7,095 nucleotides of DNA from Lachnospiraceae bacterium (lineage in GTDB: Bacteria; Bacillota_A; Clostridia; Lachnospirales; Lachnospiraceae), in assembly GCA_009774465.1 (NCBI GenBank), contig VSNT01000319.1, positions 1-7,095 on the forward strand, read 5' to 3'. Position numbers and translations under genes: made by a program. The notes under the pieces are model-generated. The model was given only the letters and a program-made list of their open reading frames with translations. It did not search any database and was not told the DNA's origin. This document shows, piece by piece, positions 1 to 4,934 of the stretch (positions are counted from its first letter, which is position 1; the number at the start of each line of letters is the position of its first letter).

Positions 1-1
1 A

Positions 2-256
2 CCCGGTCCGACAGAAGGCGTGACGCCTGGCAATGAGGCTATACCCCCTGCAGACAATATCCCCGAACAGGTTCCACCTCAAACCCCAGAGCCGGAACCT
101 GCGCCAGTGCCCGGACAGCAGAACATCCCCCTTGCCCCATTGATGGTTTTCTTGGTTGGGCTTGCGGCAGTAGGTGGCGGGATGATCGTCTATTGGGTGA
201 TGAAGCGCCGTCAGCAGGACTCATACGATGAATGGGACGATGACGAAGCGGAATAA
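2..256 (+). CDS. C-terminal end of a proline-rich single-pass membrane protein, DUF4366/CD1107-like
   Basis: The frame is open to the left edge, so the N-terminus lies outside the window; a GTG at 20 is internal and has no convincing ribosome binding site. The visible 84 residues consist of a Pro/Glu-rich linker (many P, E and Q), one hydrophobic segment of about 21 residues (PLMVFLVGLAAVGGG and onwards), a basic stop-transfer stretch (MKRRQQ) and a very acidic tail (DEWDDDEAE). Linker, Gly-rich membrane helix, basic cluster and acidic Asp/Glu tail in that order match the C-terminus of DUF4366 (CD1107-family) proteins found in the conjugation modules of Tn1549-like ICEs. That assignment is from memory of the family's pattern, and the diagnostic N-terminal domain is not visible. 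A sortase-type LPxTG signal is absent. An unrelated surface protein with the same layout is the main alternative. Confidence 0.55.
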   Translation, partial: PGPTEGVTPGNEAIPPADNIPEQVPPQTPEPEPAPVPGQQNIPLAPLMVFLVGLAAVGGGMIVYWVMKRRQQDSYDEWDDDEAE

Positions 257-302
257 CCTCTACCTCCCTCCGGGGAGTATACTTCGCCAGCTCCCTGCCA
301 AA

Positions 303-314
303 CGGTTATAACCG
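303..314. repeat. 12-bp perfect palindrome between convergent genes
   Basis: CGGTTATAACCG is a perfect 12-bp palindrome. It lies just after the stop codon of the minus-strand toxin gene and about 50 bases after the stop of the left-edge gene. It has no T-tract, so it is not a standard terminator. It sits at the join between the putative conjugation gene and the toxin-antitoxin cargo. Its role is unknown. Confidence 0.4.
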
Positions 315-315
315 C

Positions 316-1074
316 CTAACCCAATGTAAAGATGGCGCGCAGCGAGTCGAATATTTCTTCCACTGTGATGCCGGTTATACCCAAGTCGCGCAGCACAATC
401 TGTTCTTCAGACATCGCCTGAAGAAATGTGGCCATGTCGTTGGAAACCGGCTCGCTCAACTCAATTCTGGTCTCTGGATTGGCGATAGCGTACAGGCGGA
501 ACACATCATTTTTGTGCTTCCGCAGGTCCCTCTCGTTGACATGTTCGCCGGCCTCTTTGCGCTTAGTCAAATCAAGCCAGGCCTTCGCCTTAAACAGGAT
601 CAGGTATTCGGCGTCGAGTACAGATATCCCATCGGCAACCCGGCGCCCATCCAGCATGAGCTTGTAGTAATTATCATCCAGCATGATCGCGGACAGACTG
701 GAAATATCCTCGGAGACTGGCAGAGGCGTCAGATGAACCTCCGGATGTGCCATTTGAAAGTCCGGACGGCGGGAGAACAGCTCAATCATTTTCGGGTAAT
801 TGGCCGTTTGCGGTTCTGTAAAGCGGTAAAAGTGCGGCTGATCAGAATTTCGCCACCCGCATTTATACTGGCCAGCCTTGATATAGTCCCAGAAAACAGA
901 GGCAAACTCCTCATAGCGGTTTTCAATCAGCAGGATCATGTCAATATCACGGGTCGCCCGAAATTCCAAGGCCGCCTCGTGCATCAGGATATCGCAGGCT
1001 GTGCCTCCGATAATGGTATAGCAATCCTCATACCCCCGAAAATGTTCCTTGAATGAATCAACACCAGTTACCAC
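316..1074 (-). CDS. AbiEii/AbiGii-type nucleotidyltransferase toxin (type IV toxin-antitoxin-like)
   Basis: This 252-residue protein carries the minimal nucleotidyltransferase signature near its N-terminus: GGT at residues 23-25, then R39, T41 and R42 leading into D43-I-D45, matching the GG(T/S)...R.T.DID pattern of AbiEii-type enzymes. A later K-rich helix (LFKAKAWLDLTKR, 160-172) and an RDLRKHKNDV stretch (182-191) fit the helical C-terminal half of the family. Family members transfer nucleotides and inhibit growth, and are neutralised by the upstream-encoded partner. The start is a GTG at 1074-1072. A GGAGGG lies about six bases before it, and the start overlaps the stop of the preceding gene (GTGGTAA), so translation is probably coupled to the partner. 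The two-gene order, regulator first and nucleotidyltransferase second, is that of abiEi-abiEii. No catalytic residue looks lost. The actual substrate and toxicity are inferred. Confidence 0.8.
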   Translation of the reverse strand: MVTGVDSFKEHFRGYEDCYTIIGGTACDILMHEAALEFRATRDIDMILLIENRYEEFASVFWDYIKAGQYKCGWRNSDQPHFYRFTEPQTANYPKMIELFSRRPDFQMAHPEVHLTPLPVSEDISSLSAIMLDDNYYKLMLDGRRVADGISVLDAEYLILFKAKAWLDLTKRKEAGEHVNERDLRKHKNDVFRLYAIANPETRIELSEPVSNDMATFLQAMSEEQIVLRDLGITGITVEEIFDSLRAIFTLG

Positions 1075-2030
1075 TTATATCCCTCCAACATCTCGTCTAT
1101 GGCAAGCTGTACCCGTTCATCTGTCTGCGCGGATAGGGATACAGCCAGGGAGATCACATCCACCAGGTTGCGCCTGGCCAGCGGCTGCGGATCGTATTTC
1201 CATATCTCCAACTCAGTATAATCCTGCTCAATGCTCCATGCGGGATCCACCAGCTCCAGACTGTTCTGGATGTCTCTATATTGGCGCTTGCCAATCGCTT
1301 TGCAGGTTACAGCCGGTGGATTCAGCATGGTCATCTCCGCAAGGGCGGTCTCGCCGCTCAACGGCAGTTCCAGGGAGTCATCTCCCCCCTTCACAAATAT
1401 ACGCTTCAGGACCGGGCTGGTCAAGTATGGGCTGGCTTTCTCATACGCCTGCCGCCCGAAATACAGCAGGGACACATAATCACATCGCCCTGTCCGCTCC
1501 GTTTTGACCAAGCCCGCATTGGACAGTTCCTGCACCCCGCGGGTGACATTCATGCCTGAAGTCCCAATCTGGCGCGATAGCCCCACTTTACTCATAGGCT
1601 CCGCAGTCTTCTGGTAGAGCAGATGCAGCAGCAAAAACTGTGCGCCAGCGGATAGATGGGTAAGCTTCTTCTGTTCGGGCATCATCCGCTCCTGTAGCAC
1701 AACCCCCATACAGGGAAGATAAATCTGGCTTCCGGGCACAATAAACGAAAGCCGCTGCTCGATCAGGGCCTTCCTCTGATATGCGGAGAGTCTTTCAAAG
1801 CACAGGACAACGCTTCCCGGCCAGTACTCCCGCAGCTTCTTCAGCTGCTTCTGGAACGCGGGCAGGCTAAACCCAGACTGCTCAGTATAAAGCACCAATA
1901 GCTCTGTGTCATCCACAGTAAGTGTGGCGTACTTCCTGTCCCCACGCAGATACAGTGGTAGCCTTTGCGCATCCGGCCACGGACTCTCCTTTGCGGCCAG
2001 ACCGAGTACATCGTTCAGATAAGAGAGCAT
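1068..2030 (-). CDS. Winged-helix antitoxin/autorepressor of the AbiEi-like type
   Basis: This 320-residue protein has three visible parts. Residues 1-115 form an alpha/beta N-terminal domain ending in a conserved-looking FIVPGSQIYLP stretch (97-107). A winged helix-turn-helix follows at about 127-190, where LSRQIGTSGMNVTRGVQELS reads as the two HTH helices and VKTERTGRCDYV as the wing. A C-terminal domain of about 120 residues follows (200-320). The coupled downstream nucleotidyltransferase makes it the likely antitoxin and DNA-binding repressor of the pair. Classical AbiEi proteins carry the winged helix at the N-terminus, so the central position here marks a different subfamily. The ATG at 2030 is preceded by GAGGTGAAGG at good spacing, and a strong promoter lies 20 bases further up. 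Function as an antitoxin is inferred from context. A stand-alone MarR-like regulator is the alternative reading. Confidence 0.65.
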   Translation of the reverse strand: MLSYLNDVLGLAAKESPWPDAQRLPLYLRGDRKYATLTVDDTELLVLYTEQSGFSLPAFQKQLKKLREYWPGSVVLCFERLSAYQRKALIEQRLSFIVPGSQIYLPCMGVVLQERMMPEQKKLTHLSAGAQFLLLHLLYQKTAEPMSKVGLSRQIGTSGMNVTRGVQELSNAGLVKTERTGRCDYVSLLYFGRQAYEKASPYLTSPVLKRIFVKGGDDSLELPLSGETALAEMTMLNPPAVTCKAIGKRQYRDIQNSLELVDPAWSIEQDYTELEIWKYDPQPLARRNLVDVISLAVSLSAQTDERVQLAIDEMLEGYKW

Positions 2031-2049
2031 CTTCCTTCACCTCAAAGCA

Positions 2050-2078
2050 ATTATAACATATTAAATGTTAGCGTTCAA
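2050..2078 (-). promoter_or_regulatory. Promoter of the toxin-antitoxin operon
   Basis: Read on the minus strand, TTGAAC (2078-2073) and a perfect TATAAT (2055-2050) are separated by exactly 17 bases. The start codon of the winged-helix gene lies 20 bases below the -10 box, which leaves a very short leader holding the ribosome binding site. Confidence 0.7.
2054..2070. promoter_or_regulatory. Operator candidate inside the toxin-antitoxin promoter
   Basis: TAACAT and ATGTTA form a perfect 6-bp inverted repeat around a 5-base spacer (17 bp in all). It lies between the -35 and -10 boxes and overlaps the -10. A dimer of the winged-helix protein bound here would block RNA polymerase. Negative autoregulation by the antitoxin is known for AbiE systems; binding here is inferred. 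Confidence 0.5.
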
Positions 2079-2127
2079 TATTTTTGTTACGATTAAATTC
2101 GGCAATATTCTGCGCCCGCGCTGCCCA

Positions 2128-2160
2128 CCATACTGACTTTGTGCTCCCATACTGACTTTG
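2128..2160 (+). repeat. Tandem 14-bp direct repeats CCATACTGACTTTG
   Basis: CCATACTGACTTTG occurs at 2128-2141 and again, identically, at 2147-2160, a 19-base period. A looser third version (TGACTTTTGGGGGCG, 2204-2218) overlaps the -35 box of the downstream promoter. The second copy is followed by GGCG, as is the third after extra bases. Roughly two helical turns of spacing suggests binding of the same protein on one face of the helix. Confidence 0.55.
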
Positions 2161-2202
2161 GGCGAAAATGTGTGAATTATATGTATATTTTCGAGATTTT
2201 TG

Positions 2203-2231
2203 TTGACTTTTGGGGGCGGATATGTTAAGCT
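2203..2231 (+). promoter_or_regulatory. Probable promoter of the leader RNA and sigma operon
   Basis: TTGACT (2203-2208) is a good -35 box. The -10 is weaker: TAAGCT (2226-2231) lies at 17 bases, and TATGTT/TATATC are nearby alternatives. A start at about 2238-2241 would fall exactly at the foot of the folded RNA that begins at 2242. The poor -10 could mean that an activator or an alternative sigma factor is needed. Confidence 0.45.
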
Positions 2232-2240
2232 ATATCCATA

Positions 2241-2365
2241 GCAAGACCTTGCGCTCAGGCTTTCGGTACGTCGGGGGCTTCCCGGCGTCAGACCCATCAA
2301 AATGGATGGGGAATCGTTACGGACCTGTGTGCTTTGACAGGTCCACACGGCGCAGGTCTTGTTTT
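2241..2365 (+). ncRNA. Structured RNA with a closing stem and three hairpins (leader or stand-alone RNA)
   Basis: A long-range stem closes the element: CAAGACC (2242-2248) pairs with GGTCTTG (2355-2361), continued by TGCGC (2250-2254) with GCGCA (2350-2354) around a single bulge. Three hairpins lie inside: 2268-2288 (8 bp, loop GGCTT, one G-U), 2293-2310 (CCCATC/GATGGG) and 2321-2344 (GGACCTGT/ACAGGTCC, 8 bp). Together they make a multi-branch junction of about 120 nt. The joining strands are unpaired and could hold conserved bases. It starts just below a promoter and lies upstream of a DUF3268 gene. An RNA called the DUF3268 motif has been described upstream of such genes, and this may be it, but I cannot test the match. 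I recognise no ligand-binding riboswitch class, 6S RNA, tmRNA or SRP RNA consensus. Confidence 0.6.
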
Positions 2366-2375
2366 AACAATATGT

Positions 2376-2483
2376 AGCCGAGAGGTTGCTGAAATACAGT
2401 ACAGAGTCAATGGCTGGATGCGACACAACTATTCCAGCGCTTGATTCTGTGCTGTCTTTTTTAGCGGCCCCTCGGCTTTTTCT
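2376..2483 (+). terminator. Roughly 39-bp imperfect hairpin with two alternative intrinsic-terminator readings
   Basis: AGCCGAG (2376-2382) pairs with CTCGGCT (2471-2477). After one mismatch, 2384-2394 pairs with 2459-2469, including several G-U pairs. After a small internal loop, 2396-2418 pairs with 2433-2455 (21 of 23 positions). The loop is 2419-2432. The inner stem alone is followed by CTTTTTT (2456-2462), and the complete stem by TTTTTCT. The two readings compete, because the inner U-tract is paired in the complete fold. It lies between the folded RNA and the first gene of the sigma operon, so it either ends a short RNA or attenuates the operon. Confidence 0.65.
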
Positions 2484-2484
2484 A

Positions 2485-2501
2485 TTTCCCGGTAAGGGAA
2501 A
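2485..2501 (+). promoter_or_regulatory. Small hairpin before the DUF3268 ribosome binding site
   Basis: TTTCCC (2485-2490) and GGGAAA (2496-2501) pair perfectly around GGTAA. The hairpin starts right after the T-rich end of the large hairpin and ends 27 bases before the ribosome binding site. It may insulate the leader fold or act as a processing or stabilising end for the operon mRNA. Confidence 0.4.
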
Positions 2502-2528
2502 CCCGGCATCCGAAGAAAAATGTTGACC

Positions 2529-2535
2529 GAGGAGG
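2529..2535 (+). promoter_or_regulatory. Ribosome binding site that sets the DUF3268 start
   Basis: GAGGAGG lies eight bases before the ATG at 2544. The in-frame ATG at 2520 lies upstream of this site and has no site of its own, so 2544 is preferred. Confidence 0.8.
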
Positions 2536-2543
2536 ATTTGACA

Positions 2544-3044
2544 ATGAAGAAAAACAAACGCGCAAAGAGCACCTTGCCTGAAGCAGGATGCAGGCTGTAC
2601 TGCCATTGTGGCCGCCCGGCGGTTCTGCGCGATGCGAAAGAGGTGTGCAGGACTCGTCGGGAAGGCGAGAAAGCTTATGTCTGTTCCGGATATCCTGCTT
2701 GCGATTCTTTCGTATTGGCGCACCCTAATACCCTTGAGCCCATGGGCAGTCTGGCAGGGCCGGAGCTGCGGCGGCTCAGATTCGAGGCCCACAGGCAGTT
2801 CGGCCAGCTCCATAAGGCAGGGATCATGACAAAGCGGCAGTCCTATCAGTGGCTTGCCCAGATCGTACACGCGCCTATGTCCCACGCTCATATCGGGCAC
2901 CTGGGCGAGTACTTCTGCAAAGAAGTGATCCGGGAGAGCAAAGAGCTGCTGAAGAGAAACCAAGCCCCCGTCAGAGGGGCGCACAAAAATGAAGGAGGTG
3001 TCGAAAATGTTGGCGCTTACACCCCAAGAGCAAGCGCGAGTTGA
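2544..3044 (+). CDS. DUF3268 family zinc-finger-containing protein
   Basis: This 166-residue protein begins at the ATG eight bases after GAGGAGG. Its N-terminal half is a small zinc-binding domain: Cys20 and Cys22 in LYCHCGRPAVLRD, then Cys47 and Cys53 in YVCSGYPACDSFV. It is followed by the family's typical HPNT..PMG.LA.PELRRLR stretch (60-79) and a helical part (FGQLHKAGIMTKRQSYQWLA, 86-105). The usual first knuckle is C-x2-C (CPYCG). Here it reads CHC, with Cys16 also nearby, so the zinc ligand set may be shifted. DUF3268 proteins are of unknown function and common in mobile elements of Firmicutes. The gene heads a three-gene operon, and its last 38 bases overlap the sigma factor gene, which points to translational coupling. 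A nucleic-acid-binding or regulatory role beside the sigma factors is inference only. Confidence 0.8.
   Translation: MKKNKRAKSTLPEAGCRLYCHCGRPAVLRDAKEVCRTRREGEKAYVCSGYPACDSFVLAHPNTLEPMGSLAGPELRRLRFEAHRQFGQLHKAGIMTKRQSYQWLAQIVHAPMSHAHIGHLGEYFCKEVIRESKELLKRNQAPVRGAHKNEGGVENVGAYTPRASAS
2992..3000 (+). promoter_or_regulatory. Ribosome binding site that sets the sigma factor start
   Basis: AAGGAGGTG is an almost perfect anti-16S match. It lies six bases before the ATG at 3007 and inside the end of the DUF3268 gene. The upstream in-frame ATG at 2989 precedes this site and is therefore rejected. Confidence 0.85.
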
Positions 3045-3537
3045 GGAGAACATGGGACTGGTAGGAATGGTGCTCAGGGACTATATCCATACGCCCCCAC
3101 CTGGCAGCGTTTATACCGTGGATGATCTGTACCAGATCGGCTGCATTGGGCTGTGTAAGGCTGTACAGACGGACAAGGCCGGACACAGCGCCGCATTCTC
3201 CACATATGCCAGCCGGTTAATCCGGAACGAAATCTATGACGCCCTGGAGTACTCTACCCGCCATAGCCGGGAACAGGCAACAGCGCCTGAAGACCTGCCC
3301 CATGTACGGGTTGACGACGAACTGGAACAGCATATGCTGTGCGGTGCGCTGCTCGACCAGCTCGACCGGGCGGAGGCTACGGCAACAGGAACCGTGGCCA
3401 AGGGTATCCGGGCAATCCGACTTCTGGCACAGGGCTATACCAACCGGGAGATCGGCGAGGAGTTCCAAGCTCCGGCCAACCATGTAACCGCATGGGTGGC
3501 CAAAGCCCGGAAACATCTTGCCGCAATGGCTACATAA
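3007..3537 (+). CDS. Small sigma-70 family RNA polymerase sigma factor (region 2 plus C-terminal HTH)
   Basis: This 176-residue protein contains a clear sigma region 2 at residues 14-85: ENMGLVGMVLRDYI, then DDLYQIGCIGLCKAV (39-53, core-polymerase binding) and AAFSTYASRLIRNEIYDAL (62-80, the -10 melting helix). The usual region 3 is missing; a short acidic and Ala/Thr-rich linker (90-130) replaces it. A region 4-like HTH follows at 136-171 (LLAQGYTNREIGEEF, then NHVTAWVAKARKHL). The short two-domain plan resembles the sigma-like factors of conjugative elements rather than the housekeeping sigma. It would direct core polymerase to specific promoters, perhaps including the promoter at 2203. The gene overlaps the DUF3268 gene and is followed 26 bases later by a second, sigma region 4-containing gene. 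Which promoters it serves cannot be told from the window. Confidence 0.85.
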   Translation: MLALTPQEQARVEENMGLVGMVLRDYIHTPPPGSVYTVDDLYQIGCIGLCKAVQTDKAGHSAAFSTYASRLIRNEIYDALEYSTRHSREQATAPEDLPHVRVDDELEQHMLCGALLDQLDRAEATATGTVAKGIRAIRLLAQGYTNREIGEEFQAPANHVTAWVAKARKHLAAMAT

Positions 3538-3563
3538 GAATCTGATATTGAGGAGGAACTTTC

Positions 3564-4271
3564 GTGAACAGAAAAAATACAACACACCCCTTCCCCCGCA
3601 ACCTTATTTGCGATGTGTATGGAAGAGAGGTAGCTCCAGAGGAGCTTCCTTTGGACATTGACGAAAGCATTATGTATGTGCTGGATAACATGATGCCGGA
3701 GCGGGATGCGTTTATCCTGATCCTGCGATATATGCGAAATATGAGCAATCGGGAGATCGCGGCCTATTATGGGTTGAGCAGTGCGCGTATCCATCAGATC
3801 ATTTACAAGGCACACCGCCAACTGCGGCATCCCAGCCGCTTTAAGTATTTCAAGGATGGCTGCGCTAAAGTCGCGCAGGAAAAGCCGGTATTACCGGGGG
3901 AGCAAGTCCCAACTGCGCTGCCCGCCGATCCAAGGCCTGATGAAGCGCTTGCGGACATTGCGGACGTAAACATCCGGGTAGACGCTATTATGGCTCGCGG
4001 CGGCCTGAACCGAATTGAGTGGCTGGGCCTGCCAATGCGGGCATACAACTGCCTAGTCACCAGCCAGGTTGAGAACGTATGGCAGTTGTGCTTATTGTCG
4101 CCGGCCGCTTTGCTCCAGATCAAGAACCTGGGGGTCGGAACTCTGGTTATCATCCAGGAGAAACTGTGTGCGCTCAATCTTGGGCTGGATGATGGTACGA
4201 TGGGAGCGGATGATCAGACATGGGACTACGCTGCACAGCGCTATACGGCCTTGGCCATGAGCGGCAGATAG
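3564..4271 (+). CDS. Sigma region 4-like HTH fused to an RNA polymerase alpha C-terminal-like domain
   Basis: This 235-residue protein starts at a GTG seven bases after AGGAGG. Residues 43-93 are a sigma region 4-type HTH (MPERDAFILILRYM, then NREIAAYYGLSSARIHQIIYKAHRQL), of the kind that reads -35 elements. No sigma region 2 is present. A Pro/Ala/Asp-rich linker (105-145) leads to residues 150-208, which follow the alpha-CTD pattern closely: IEWLGLPMRAYNCL with R159, N162, C163 and L164 in the places of the DNA-contacting R265 and N268 of the E. coli alpha subunit, then IKNLG (186-190) and a closing LNLGL. The lysine after NLG in alpha is not kept (NLGVGTL). A short acidic tail follows. It probably acts beside the preceding sigma factor as a promoter-recognition or activator subunit, possibly binding UP-like sequence. 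The similarity of both domains is seen by eye; the role is inferred. Confidence 0.75.
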   Translation: MNRKNTTHPFPRNLICDVYGREVAPEELPLDIDESIMYVLDNMMPERDAFILILRYMRNMSNREIAAYYGLSSARIHQIIYKAHRQLRHPSRFKYFKDGCAKVAQEKPVLPGEQVPTALPADPRPDEALADIADVNIRVDAIMARGGLNRIEWLGLPMRAYNCLVTSQVENVWQLCLLSPAALLQIKNLGVGTLVIIQEKLCALNLGLDDGTMGADDQTWDYAAQRYTALAMSGR

Positions 4272-4285
4272 AGTCCATTATACAG

Positions 4286-4331
4286 AAAAGGGGGATGTCC
4301 ACCGGTGTATGCCGATGGACATCCCCTTTTT
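4286..4331. terminator. Bidirectional intrinsic terminator between the sigma operon and the XRE gene
   Basis: GGGGATGTCCA (4291-4301) pairs with TGGACATCCCC (4316-4326). An A-run precedes the stem and TTTTT follows it, so it has a U-tract in both directions. CGG/CCG can pair further inside the loop. It lies directly after the last gene of the sigma operon and just beyond the stop of the convergent XRE gene, so it can serve both. Confidence 0.9.
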
Positions 4332-4352
4332 ATGTGTTATGCCGAAGCCAGG

Positions 4353-4682
4353 TCATTGCTTTTCGGATAGTGCAGAGATGTAGCTGTCAATGATATCCTC
4401 CAAATGACGGTATTGCCCTGGGGTTAGCTGTGAAAGCTTTTCCGAGAGAATGATTAGGTCTTGGGGCGATATTTCACCGAGGAGCAGGTAGTCTGGACTG
4501 ATCTCCAGCACTTCGCATATTTTGATGATATTCTCAACCCGTAACCGCTTTTTCCCTGTTTCTGCCGTTGATATGGTTTGGCTCGATACATCAGCACGCT
4601 CCGCCAGTTGTTCTTGTGACAGGCGGGACCTTTCCCGGTGCTTCCGTATGCGCTGCCCTATTTGTGTCAGTAAGTCATCCAT
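4353..4682 (-). CDS. XRE-family (Cro/cI-type) HTH transcriptional regulator
   Basis: This 109-residue protein has a textbook HTH_3/XRE domain at residues 8-66: IGQRIRKHRERSRLSQEQLAE, DVSSQTISTAETGKKRLRVE (recognition helix SQTISTAE) and IIKICEVLEISPDYLLLG. A short helical C-terminal tail of about 40 residues probably mediates dimerisation. There is no peptidase or metal-binding domain. The ATG at 4682 lies seven bases after AGGAGG. The gene is divergent from the GNAT-like membrane protein gene at 4982 and shares its intergenic region, which contains repeated TATAGCT motifs and an inverted repeat. A repressor of itself and of that neighbour is the simplest reading. The DNA target is not proven by the sequence. 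Confidence 0.9.
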   Translation of the reverse strand: MDDLLTQIGQRIRKHRERSRLSQEQLAERADVSSQTISTAETGKKRLRVENIIKICEVLEISPDYLLLGEISPQDLIILSEKLSQLTPGQYRHLEDIIDSYISALSEKQ

Positions 4683-4694
4683 AGAAGCACCTCC

Positions 4695-4702
4695 TATAGC
4701 TA
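4695..4702. promoter_or_regulatory. TATAGCTA box, copy 1 (operator candidate)
   Basis: TATAGCTA lies right next to the ribosome binding site of the XRE gene, downstream of its -10 box. The same octamer recurs at 4753-4760 on the far side of the promoter, and AGCTATA occurs again across the -10 of the divergent gene (4917-4923). The core TAGCTA is palindromic, as expected for an XRE dimer half-complex. Confidence 0.35.
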
Positions 4703-4704
4703 AT

Positions 4705-4733
4705 ATTTTACCAGCTAACGCATGAAATGATAA
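4705..4733 (-). promoter_or_regulatory. Promoter of the XRE regulator gene
   Basis: On the minus strand, TTATCA (4733-4728) and TAAAAT (4710-4705) are 17 bases apart, and the start codon is 23 bases below. The boxes match consensus in four and five of six positions. Confidence 0.5.
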
Positions 4734-4752
4734 CAGGCCATAGATAAATTTT

Positions 4753-4763
4753 TATAGCTATAG
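4753..4763. promoter_or_regulatory. TATAGCTATAG box, copy 2 (operator candidate)
   Basis: TATAGCTATAG contains the same octamer as 4695-4702 and a perfect ATAGCTAT palindrome. It lies about 20 bases upstream of the XRE promoter's -35 box, so the two boxes bracket that promoter, 58 bases apart. Confidence 0.35.
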
Positions 4764-4895
4764 CGTAAGTTCGGGAGCCTTTGAAAGGTGAAACTGGCAC
4801 AGAGGATAGGTGAAGTAAAGAGTGATAGCTGAGACTTCCAGCACTACTGCACATTGGCCTATACTGACAATGGAGCGTGGGATGGCAAATGTATA

Positions 4896-4924
4896 TTGAA
4901 AAATTTTCCGTGTTGAGCTATAAT
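4896..4924 (+). promoter_or_regulatory. Promoter of the GNAT-like membrane protein gene
   Basis: TTGAAA (4896-4901), exactly 17 bases, then a perfect TATAAT (4919-4924). The start codon lies about 57 bases below the -10 box. The rest of the 4683-4981 intergenic stretch shows no further gene. Confidence 0.75.
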
Positions 4925-4934
4925 TAGAGCGTAG

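Noticed and set aside
262..285. CTCCC/GGGGAG hairpin as a terminator for the left-edge gene.
   Set aside because: The stem is only a few pairs with poor geometry and no T-tract follows.
514..1056. Long plus-strand open frame opposite the nucleotidyltransferase gene.
   Set aside because: It is a codon shadow of the minus-strand gene. It lacks a ribosome binding site and recognisable motifs, while the minus frame has the GG...DID signature.
2128..2160. CRISPR-like repeat pair.
   Set aside because: There are only two 14-base copies with a five-base gap, no further units and no cas gene. A regulatory site pair fits better.
2241..2483. Retron-like msr/msd RNA, because a closing stem with hairpins is followed by a very long hairpin.
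   Set aside because: No reverse transcriptase gene lies anywhere in the window, and the long hairpin ends in T-tracts as a terminator does. A leader or attenuator explains it better.
2520..2543. Upstream ATG start for the DUF3268 protein.
   Set aside because: The strong GAGGAGG lies inside this extension and eight bases before the ATG at 2544; the earlier ATG has no site.
2364..3053. Long minus-strand open frame covering the DUF3268 gene and its leader.
   Set aside because: The plus strand carries the DUF3268 zinc-finger motifs and a strong start signal. The minus product has no recognisable domain and runs through the hairpin region.
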